Made by a program: the position numbers and the translations under genes
From: CAWDMN01 sp963803155
GTDB lineage: Bacteria > Acidobacteriota > Terriglobia > Versatilivoradales > Versatilivoraceae
Direction of reading: 5' to 3'
Assembly: GCA_963803155.1 (NCBI GenBank)
Contig: CAWDMN010000032.1
Coordinates: 1-64,000, forward strand
Length of the DNA stretch: 64,000 nt
Notes under the pieces: model-generated
Told to the model about the DNA's origin: nothing
Databases searched by the model: none
What the model saw: only the letters and a program-made list of their open reading frames with translations
Shown: one piece after another, positions 1 to 7,289 of the stretch
How the letters are laid out: each line of letters begins with the position of its first letter
Position numbering within the stretch: the stretch's first letter is position 1

Positions 1-1232
1 CTTTCCTTTTTCATGGCTTTGCGAAGGGCTTTTAGATGACGAAAGCCTTTCACCTTTCTTAGCCCGGGCTCAATTTGCAGGAGCGACGTGGCTATCCAAC
101 GCTGGCGCTGATCGCTGTTCTTCCAGTAACTGACTCGATGCGTCAACCGCTCCAATTGCCGATTCACATTCTCAATGCAATTGGTGGTTTTAAAACTGGT
201 GCCTAATTCTTCAAACAATCCCAAACGATGCAGAGTCAGAGTCTCTTCTAACCCTTCTTTCAGGCTCTCCACCGCAGAACCATTGATCAATCGCAGCTCT
301 TTAGCAATTCGCTCCAGGGCTTCTTTCGCCTTTTCATAACTGGGTTGCTGATAAGCCGTCTGCATTTTCTGCCGGAATCGTTTTGCTTGTTCCCGGCTCA
401 AATAACTGACTACATTTTCCCGCTTGTGCCATTGGCATCTTTGAATCAAGGCTTTCTCCGCCAGGCTCGCCTTGATCCCTTTATACAGCCCTTTGGCTCC
501 GTCGATAATGAAGAGAATCTCCTGTTCGGTTCTTAACCCTCGATCCAGCAGTCGCTGGATAAAATCCTGAGCCACTCGTTGATTTTCTGTGCTGGCTTCT
601 ACAAATCCCAATAGGATCTTTTTACCCTCGAGCGTAATCCCCAAAGCCACGATCATATCGGTTTCTGCTAACCGCTTCCCATCGATAAAGATCGCCACAA
701 GATCGTGCTGGCTCAAATCCCGATTCAAAAAAGTTTCCAACTTCCGAGCCGTGGTTCGAATGAAGTGTCGCGACACACTGCTCTTTTTGATCCCAAACGT
801 CTCGGGCACACAGAGAGCCGCCTGTTCATATTGCCTCTGGCTGATCCCACAGATCAGTCGATTCAGGACCTGATGGTCCAACACCTTCGTTTTTCGAAAA
901 GCTTGATAACTCTCCAGAGGCACTTCTTGGCGCACCGCTACATTTCGTACTCGCGGCACTTCGACTCTGACTTTCTGATCTCCCAGGTAGACTGATCCTG
1001 GATTTCTTCCCCAGCGTCGATTCTCCGGACTCCGGCTGGCTCCGCGGCCAACCAGCTGTTCCACCTCTTTCTGTAATTCTTCTTCCACTGCTTTCAAGCC
1101 TAGAGGGATCAACATCTGGATCAGTTCAAACCGACTGTCCAAAGTCCTAACTTCTTCTTGGATTTGTTGTCTCTTTTTTCTTCTCTCTTTGCCCTTGCTT
1201 CTTTTTCCGGCTCCAATTACTCTCTGTCCCAT
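1..1232 (-). CDS. IS256-family (mutator-type) transposase, 3' end outside window
   Basis: DDE transposase that catalyses insertion sequence movement. The minus-strand frame is open from an ATG at 1232 to the window edge (410 codons, close to the roughly 400-residue family length, so only a few residues and the stop are missing). Visible catalytic residues are D184 (FIDGKR), D244 (IIDGAKG) and E354 (NCIENVNRQLER), with the C-H motif RCQWHKRENV between D244 and E354, as expected for IS256-type enzymes. A strong AAGGAG site lies 7-8 nt before the ATG. The frame is intact, so the element may be active. The right end of the element must fall within about 100 bp upstream of the ATG, immediately next to the FG-GAP gene. 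Family assignment is confident; the IS subtype cannot be named. Confidence 0.93.
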   Translation of the reverse strand, partial: MGQRVIGAGKRSKGKERRKKRQQIQEEVRTLDSRFELIQMLIPLGLKAVEEELQKEVEQLVGRGASRSPENRRWGRNPGSVYLGDQKVRVEVPRVRNVAVRQEVPLESYQAFRKTKVLDHQVLNRLICGISQRQYEQAALCVPETFGIKKSSVSRHFIRTTARKLETFLNRDLSQHDLVAIFIDGKRLAETDMIVALGITLEGKKILLGFVEASTENQRVAQDFIQRLLDRGLRTEQEILFIIDGAKGLYKGIKASLAEKALIQRCQWHKRENVVSYLSREQAKRFRQKMQTAYQQPSYEKAKEALERIAKELRLINGSAVESLKEGLEETLTLHRLGLFEELGTSFKTTNCIENVNRQLERLTHRVSYWKNSDQRQRWIATSLLQIEPGLRKVKGFRHLKALRKAMKKE

Positions 1233-1310
1233 GCATGATCTCCTTAATCTCAGTGTCTTACTTGCCGGTAAAACACCTCTGTTTTAAGTGAGGTCATGCT
1301 CCTTTTTCAA
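1..1310 (-). mobile_element. IS256-family insertion sequence, right end approximate, left end outside window
   Basis: The element carrying the transposase enters from the left edge. Only the 5' non-coding side of the transposase (about 1233-1310) is visible. The terminal inverted repeat and target duplication cannot be fixed because the other end is missing, so the right boundary is an estimate. The next gene starts inside or directly beside this end. Confidence 0.6.
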
Positions 1311-3332
1311 CTAAGTTTAGGACTTTCCCCTTCCCCAGGAGTTTCGCCGGAGAGCACAATTATGCTCTCCATGCCTAATGGGATTTCCATCACCTCCGCT
1401 AACTTTGGATCATTCACAAAGAACATTATTGATGCCAATATCGCGGACGTCATTTACGACAATGGAGTGAAAATAAGTTTGGGGGGGAGTTCGCTATCGA
1501 TTGCCGACGTTACAGCTTCGGCTGCCGGCTCAGATTTGTCGATTCATCTCCCAGCCGGAATTGCATTTTCGGCAGGGGATTATATTATTGTTAGCGGAAT
1601 TCGCGTGGACGTTTCTTCCATGTCTACAATGGACTATTTAGATGCAACACTCTCCTCTAATCCTATGAACGCTTATACATTTTACCCCACGCCAGTCCAT
1701 GTGGGATTAGTTCAAGCTCCCACTGTCACGACCATCAATGCAGGAAATGTCTCGCTCTGTGGCGCGCCCACCATCACGGCTCCAAGCGTAATCATTGGAG
1801 AAAGCTATGCCGGGGAGTTTGTACAATACATCTATGATCCAGGTCCTGCACCTGATTCTAGAAGGCTGCTATATGGGGCCAATGCCAACATGCGTTTTCA
1901 TCTGGTGGTCAGCTCAATGCCCGCCGGAGTAACCCTCTCCTGGCCTCAGACTGTGGCGGGATCGTTGGTGAATTCCAGCAATCCAGATCAAATAATCAAT
2001 TCACTCGAAAAAGTCGCGGGGTCGCCCGCCGGGGATGATGTCATCTATGAATACAGGAGCCTTGATCCCTCAGTCTCGGACACGCGTACGGAATCGTTCA
2101 CTATCTCCCCATCAATTCTTGTAGGCGCTGGCGGTGCTTTGGCCGGAACGGCGACTCTTACGGGAGAACTTTTGCCTGGCCCTGACAGCGGTCTCATCCC
2201 AAGATTTGTGACCTTCCCAGGATTGATTGATTCACCGGTGGAATTTCTTACAGTCGGCTGTCTGGTGGATAACAAGCCTCCAGATCTGACGATCGACTCT
2301 CCCTTCGATGGCGATACGGTTCGGGGTTACGCCCTGAAGATTTCTGGCACTGCTACGGACAATTCTACCGGTGGAAGTGGCATATCCGCCGTCTTAGTCA
2401 ACGGGGAGAGAGCCGATAATGACACAGCGACTGGCGGAGATGCTGCTTTCTGGATCAAGGTTGTTATATTGAAGCCGGGAGAAAACATTATTTCAGTTTT
2501 AGCCAAAGACAACTCTCCCGCCCAGAACCAGACAATCCAAACGATTACGGTCACTTTTGAACCCTTGAAATCGGGCGCTGACCTCAACTCGGACGATAGG
2601 CCTGATATTCTCTGGCACAATTCGCGGACGGGAGAAGTTCAAATTTGGCTGATGGATGGGGCCAATCTGGTGCAAACTGTAAATCTTCCCGATATCATGA
2701 ATTCGAACTGGGTTTTAGTGGGATCTGGAGATATGGACGGCGATGGCCAAAACGATTTGGTGTGGCATAACAAACGCACCGGGAATAACCTGGTTTGGTT
2801 AATGAATGGAACCGAGAAAATCGGGACTCAAGTGTTGCCTGCCGAATCGGATCTTTTTTGGCAGATGATTGGTGTTGGCGACTATAATGGGGATTCTATT
2901 CCAGATTTGCTTTGGCGCAATGTGAGGACCGGGGAGAATCGAGTTTGGATTATGGCAGGGCTGGACCGGCTGTCTGATTTGCCGCTTCCCAAGGCGAAAA
3001 ATCCCTATTGGATTTTGATTGGGTTTGGAGACTTCACTGGAGATGGACAACCCGATCTGATCTGGCAGAATAGAATCAACACCCAAATGGAAATCTGGAA
3101 GAAAGAGGATAAGCAGTTTGTTAAAGTTTCAATGATGTCTATCCCGGGCAATTTTGGTTCGCTCCTGGCTGGAATTTTCGATTTTGATGGAGACGGCAAG
3201 CTGGATTTATTCTGGCATAATGAATATAGCCGAAGAAATACGATTTGTCTGATGGATGGGACACGACTAAACAGTTTGATAGCTCTTCCTGTTCAGCCGA
3301 ATGTAGCTTGGAAAACGGGCCCAGATTATTGA
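1296..3332 (+). CDS. Ig-like plus FG-GAP/VCBS repeat protein, probably 5'-truncated by the IS
   Basis: Extracellular repeat protein of unknown ligand. Residues about 330-425 form an Ig-like fold of the Glucodextranase_B/Big type (PPDLTIDSPFDGDTV start). From residue 428 to the end there are five FG-GAP/VCBS blades of about 50 residues, each opening with a calcium-loop pattern D-x-[ND]-x-D-x-x-x-D (for example DMDGDGQNDLVW, DFDGDGKLDLFW) and carrying an ILWHN/VWLM core. The open frame begins at an ATG inside the expected IS end, has no signal peptide and no clear ribosome site, while such proteins are normally secreted. The native N-terminus has therefore probably been displaced by the IS256 insertion. 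The function of the family (surface adhesion or lectin-like binding) is inference. Confidence 0.75.
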   Translation: MLLFQLSLGLSPSPGVSPESTIMLSMPNGISITSANFGSFTKNIIDANIADVIYDNGVKISLGGSSLSIADVTASAAGSDLSIHLPAGIAFSAGDYIIVSGIRVDVSSMSTMDYLDATLSSNPMNAYTFYPTPVHVGLVQAPTVTTINAGNVSLCGAPTITAPSVIIGESYAGEFVQYIYDPGPAPDSRRLLYGANANMRFHLVVSSMPAGVTLSWPQTVAGSLVNSSNPDQIINSLEKVAGSPAGDDVIYEYRSLDPSVSDTRTESFTISPSILVGAGGALAGTATLTGELLPGPDSGLIPRFVTFPGLIDSPVEFLTVGCLVDNKPPDLTIDSPFDGDTVRGYALKISGTATDNSTGGSGISAVLVNGERADNDTATGGDAAFWIKVVILKPGENIISVLAKDNSPAQNQTIQTITVTFEPLKSGADLNSDDRPDILWHNSRTGEVQIWLMDGANLVQTVNLPDIMNSNWVLVGSGDMDGDGQNDLVWHNKRTGNNLVWLMNGTEKIGTQVLPAESDLFWQMIGVGDYNGDSIPDLLWRNVRTGENRVWIMAGLDRLSDLPLPKAKNPYWILIGFGDFTGDGQPDLIWQNRINTQMEIWKKEDKQFVKVSMMSIPGNFGSLLAGIFDFDGDGKLDLFWHNEYSRRNTICLMDGTRLNSLIALPVQPNVAWKTGPDY

Positions 3333-3374
3333 TAGAGGAAATCAGCTGCCCCATTTTTGTCTTGGTCATTCTTA

Positions 3375-3525
3375 GAGGGTGTTTAAAAAGGTTTCATTAT
3401 CCCGGAACCGGTAGGGACGGCTCGTCGAGCCGTCCGTCCATGCTTTGCCTAGACGGCATTCCACAGACGGCTCTTTCGGCGAAAGAGCCCTACCTTTATG
3501 CAAAGCATACTTTTTAAACACTCTC
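3375..3525. mobile_element. MITE-like 151-bp palindromic element
   Basis: Near-perfect 16-bp terminal inverted repeats: GAGGGTGTTTAAAAAG at 3375-3390 and its complement (one mismatch) at 3510-3525. TTA occurs directly outside both ends (3372-3374 and 3526-3528), consistent with a 3-bp target duplication. The interior has two further palindromes, GACGGCTCGTCGAGCCGTC (about 3418-3436) and GGCTCTTTCGGCGAAAGAGCC (about 3469-3489). There is no coding capacity. It fits a non-autonomous miniature transposon or REP-like element; mobility is inferred from structure only. Confidence 0.6.
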
Positions 3526-3916
3526 TTAGAACTGGGATTAATTCAAGAGGCGGTGCGGCCATTCTCTGTTTGAGGGTGCCAGAAGAATTGGCCACAGGCG
3601 TCGGTTAAAATGTGGCGCTCACAGCGCGCCTCATCAAACCATGGTTCTCAACTGCAGCGGAATCCAGCTTTGAATGCCCGCATATGGTTCTGCCTTCTGG
3701 ATATGGATTCAAAATTTTAAGACAACGAGATATTGGGGTGACACAGACTCATCCCCATGTCTCGGTCTTCATGGCGTCATGCAAAAATTGGGGTCAGGGA
3801 AATTGAAAATTGAGAAAATTGGAAGGGGAATTGGGATCACCTTAAATATTGATACTTTCAGGAAAAAGGTGCCGCGGATTGTGATGGACAGTTTTATGCC
3901 TTGATGTTTCCGCTGG
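3526..3916. other. Intergenic, no gene seen
   Basis: Space between the MITE-like element and the 3' end of the ADOP permease gene. Short open frames here lack ribosome sites and coding character. No RNA gene or terminator stands out. Confidence 0.5.
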
Positions 3917-6331
3917 CTATTCGTATCGCAACGCAACCATCGGATCGACTTTCGTGGCTCGACGAGCGGGAATATAGCCGGCCAACAACGCAGAGGCGCC
4001 CAATGCGGAAGTCAAGGCTCCCAAGGTGATCCAATCCACTGCGACAACATTATAGAGGACGCTCGACATGATGCGGATAAGAACAAGAGCGGCAGGGATT
4101 CCGATGGCGAGTCCCAGGCCGGCCATGCGAAGAGCTTGAAACACGACCAGCTTCAAGACCTGCCCTTGAGCGGCCCCTAAAGCGACGCGGATGCCGATTT
4201 CGCGAGTGCGTTGGGCAACGGAATAGGAGATCACCGCATAGATGCCGGTGGTGGCCAGCAACAAAGAAATGAGAGCATACACAATCATGGAAATTGCCGA
4301 GGCGCGCACTCCCGATGTCTGTTCGGAAATAATTTGCTGCATGCTTTTGACATCGTAGGCCGGCTGGCTGCGGTCGACATTGTGAAGCTGGGCGCGGGCG
4401 CTATTGGCCAGCAGCCCGGGGTCTCCCAAGGTCCGCAGGTAGATTGCCATGGATCGCTGGGGAAGCTGGCGGCAGGGAACATAGGCTGCCGGCTCAGGAT
4501 CGGCGAAGAACCAGTTTTTCGTGTCCCCGGAAACGCCCACGACGGTCAGCCAGGGGGAGCGTGCATTTCCCAGTTTGATTCGACTCCCGACAGGGTCGCC
4601 GTTGGGCCAGTAATGTCGGGCAACCGTTTCGCTGATCACCACCACACGGGGAGAATCCGTTCCATCTTTTTCGGAGACGGAACGCCCCCGCAAAACCGGG
4701 ATTTCCATGGCTTCAAAATAATGTCCACTTACGGCCCGAATAGTCGGGCGCGGTTCCCCGGGCCGCGGATCAGGACGTCCTTCAATGTAAAGCCCTTCCG
4801 CGATTCCCAGCGGGGCTGCCGCGCCAGCCGCCTTTGCCTGCGGGAGGGTTTCCATCCCCCGCAACAGTTGGTCGTAAAATCCGATGATCTGAGAGTTTTC
4901 ACGGTACTTCGACTCCTGCAGTGCAATCCGCAGGCTCAGGAGATTATCCGGATTGTATCCGGGATTTTGCTTTAAGAGCCGCTGGAAAGTATTGACCATC
5001 AGCCCGGCTCCGACCAAAAGTACTAAGGCGAGCGAGACTTCAGCAATGACTAGGGCACTCCGCAAGCGGCTCCGGCTGGGGGCGGTTCCGGAACTGCGTC
5101 CCCCCTCTTTGAGAGCATCACTGAGTTCCAGGTTGGTCTTGCTGCGCAACATTTGAAAGAGGGCAGGACCCCCACATAAGACTCCGGCAACTACCGATAC
5201 GGCCAATGTGAAGAGAACAACATTGGCGTCGATTCGCATCAGCTTCAAGCCTGCCACAAATCGAAGCACAACGGCCGGCACCATTCCCTTCGTCGAGGAG
5301 AGATTCCAGTTGGCCAAAACCAATCCCAGCCCGCCGCCCGCAATCCCCACCAGAATGCCCTCAGCCAATAATTGCCGGGCAATTTGAAATCGGCCAGCTC
5401 CGAGTGCCGTGCGAATCGCGAATTCTTTTTGCCGGCTGATGCTGCGCGCAAGTTGAAGGTTGGCCACATTGGCGCATGCCAGCAATAGCACGAAGAATGC
5501 CGCGCCGAGCTGCGTCAAGACAAATCGATCAGTCACGTTATTGATGAGTTCGCGCAAAGGCACCACCAATACACTGCGTGCTTCGTTGGTTTGCGGATAT
5601 TGCCGTTCCAACTGGCGGGCGATGGCAGTCATCTCCGCCTGGACCTGTGCGATTGGGACCTCCGTCCGCCGCCGCCCTAATATCATCAGTTCATGAGAAC
5701 TTCGTTGGTTTTTTTCCTCGTTAGTCAAGGCAAGGGGGGCCCACAACTCGGTGGCCAGCGGAAAATCGAATTCGGCCGGCATCACCCCGACAACGGAGTA
5801 GCTTCGGCCTCCCAGCGAAATATTCTTCCCAATGGCGTCCGGTGTACCCCCCAGCCGGTTTTGCCAGAAGCTCTGACTGATTACAACGACTCCCGCCCGA
5901 GCGGGATCACCTTCTTCATCGAGCAAAGTTCTCCCCAGTAATGGCTTCATCCCAAGCAAGGCAAAGAAACTGGGCGTGACGAGACACGCTCGCACTTGTT
6001 GTGGATCTTCTACTCCCGTCAGGTTCGCATCCCACGGACGGTACGCCGCCAGCTGTTCAAACGAACGGCTCTGTTCTTTCCAGTCAAGAAAATTGGCTGG
6101 CGCCACCGGATCCCGCTCCGCGCGCAATTTTGGGAGGGTTTCCCAAAGCGTCATGATGCGATCTAAATTGGGGTAGGGCATTGGGTGAAGGACAAGCGCA
6201 TTGACGGAGGTAAAGCAGGAAGCATTGACACCAATGCCGAGGGCGAGTGCCAATATCGCTATGAGGGTGGTGCTGGAATTCTTTCCCAATACGCGAAAAG
6301 CATAACAAAAGTCGCGCAAGAGATTGTTCAT
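3917..6331 (-). CDS. ADOP-type ABC transporter permease (MacB/FtsX fold)
   Basis: Inner-membrane permease of the acidobacterial duplicated orphan permease type, built as two MacB/FtsX halves in one chain. A first membrane helix lies near residues 18-40, followed by a MacB periplasmic core domain with the ExxFFxxLGMKPLLGR pattern. FtsX modules follow: SRQKEFAIRTALGAGR leads the first and QRTREIGIRVALGAAQ the second. The C-terminus VDPMVALRYE is the usual ending of this family. About 804 residues is normal. I chose the ATG at 6331, preceded by a GGGGGTG site, over an in-frame GTG at 6337. No ABC ATPase gene is adjacent, which is typical of orphan permeases. The transported substrate is unknown. 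Confidence 0.92.
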   Translation of the reverse strand: MNNLLRDFCYAFRVLGKNSSTTLIAILALALGIGVNASCFTSVNALVLHPMPYPNLDRIMTLWETLPKLRAERDPVAPANFLDWKEQSRSFEQLAAYRPWDANLTGVEDPQQVRACLVTPSFFALLGMKPLLGRTLLDEEGDPARAGVVVISQSFWQNRLGGTPDAIGKNISLGGRSYSVVGVMPAEFDFPLATELWAPLALTNEEKNQRSSHELMILGRRRTEVPIAQVQAEMTAIARQLERQYPQTNEARSVLVVPLRELINNVTDRFVLTQLGAAFFVLLLACANVANLQLARSISRQKEFAIRTALGAGRFQIARQLLAEGILVGIAGGGLGLVLANWNLSSTKGMVPAVVLRFVAGLKLMRIDANVVLFTLAVSVVAGVLCGGPALFQMLRSKTNLELSDALKEGGRSSGTAPSRSRLRSALVIAEVSLALVLLVGAGLMVNTFQRLLKQNPGYNPDNLLSLRIALQESKYRENSQIIGFYDQLLRGMETLPQAKAAGAAAPLGIAEGLYIEGRPDPRPGEPRPTIRAVSGHYFEAMEIPVLRGRSVSEKDGTDSPRVVVISETVARHYWPNGDPVGSRIKLGNARSPWLTVVGVSGDTKNWFFADPEPAAYVPCRQLPQRSMAIYLRTLGDPGLLANSARAQLHNVDRSQPAYDVKSMQQIISEQTSGVRASAISMIVYALISLLLATTGIYAVISYSVAQRTREIGIRVALGAAQGQVLKLVVFQALRMAGLGLAIGIPAALVLIRIMSSVLYNVVAVDWITLGALTSALGASALLAGYIPARRATKVDPMVALRYE

Positions 6332-6649
6332 GGTCACCCCCGCATACCCAGATGCAATTCCAATTCCATTATAGGGGGGAAGAATACTTATTTATTTTCT
6401 TGAAATAAAACTATTTAGAGGGAGGAAAAATGAAAGCAGGTGTCCAGTTTTGGGATTCGTCTGTTCGATCGCGGGAACATATGGCATGTGTGGAGGTGCT
6501 CACCGTCTATAGGTTCTTTTTCCGTTGTCTTCACTTTTTCAAAATCCCTTCAAATATTCATGACAGCCGGGCAACTGCTCAGGTAGCCAGGAGTCAGAAT
6601 TCAGTATTCAGAAGGGAAATGCCAGTGGCAAGAGTTGAGGACGTGGTGG

Positions 6650-6860
6650 TGTGGCAAAAGGCGCCCTAGAAAATCCCAGCTAGGCAAAAGTGGAATGGGC
6701 ACGAGTGACCGCCGTCACCGGTGCATGCTGGCTCGGCAGGCGAGGTTGGCCAGGCGACGCGAAACGGGTGACTTCGTCACACTCGCACTTCCCACCTTAT
6801 TTCCATGCTCTTGTTGGGCCAGTTGGCTGGGATGGATGGCTCCTCAGCAAATCCCTGCCG
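6650..6860 (-). repeat. Dispersed modular intergenic repeat, copy R1 (inverted)
   Basis: Read on the minus strand, this copy has the module TGAGGAGCCAT followed by the GCGAGTGTGACGAAGTCACC to GGTGACGG-GGTCACTCGTGCC module and ends in CTGGGATTTTCTAGGG. The same order of blocks is seen in copy R4 near 29400-29600, with roughly four of five bases matching by eye. Confidence 0.65.
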
Positions 6861-6991
6861 TGCGGTTGAAGATGGCGACGAGACTTTGCTCAGTTTACCC
6901 CTCACCCGTCTCGCTAGTGGCGATCCACCCTCGTCTTTGGCTGGGCAGGCGTTTTTCTCCGGCGGAGGCCACCCAACATTTTCTGTCATGA

Positions 6992-7132
6992 CTGCAGGGC
7001 ATTATCGGCGAGGAGGAGCTGGTCCGCACGGCCGACCTCCAGCTAAAAACTGGAGTAGCGCTGGAGGTGAGTCGTCGGCGTCTCAAGGATTTGCTCGACC
7101 GCTTGACCGGCCTCGCGCCTTCTCAAGATTAG
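6992..7132 (+). pseudogene. Coding-like remnant of an unidentified protein C-terminus
   Basis: Forty-six codons ending in TAG encode a highly regular amphipathic, charged peptide (LQGIIGEEELVRTADLQL, then SRRRLKDLLDRLTG) with good third-position GC bias. It resembles the end of a helical or winged-helix protein, but I do not recognise the family. It has no start codon; the codon directly before it is an in-frame TGA (6989-6991), and the upstream frame includes FSPAEATQHFLS. Most likely it is debris of a gene disrupted by the repeat R1. Confidence 0.35.
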
Positions 7133-7289
7133 ACTGAATGGTACCCCTGGTAAGAATAGATGGCGCCCCTTTTTTATTTTAAATTCCCCGCAATCTATTT
7201 AAATTCGCACGGCTTGGGGCGAATCGAATGAGTCGTTCAAGTACAGCAACTCACTTCCCTCAAGGTCAGCAGCACAAGTTCACACCGCA

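Larger units (their letters stand above)
6332..7289. other. Long intergenic region with a repeat copy and gene debris
   Basis: About 960 bp between two minus-strand genes. It holds an inverted copy of the dispersed repeat family (about 6650-6860) and a coding-like remnant (6992-7132). The open frames of 70-118 residues here overlap one another on both strands and come from the GC-rich repeat; none has a convincing start. Confidence 0.55.

Noticed and set aside
4211..4975. 254-codon open frame on the plus strand
   Set aside because: Antisense to the ADOP permease gene with no ribosome site and no family features.
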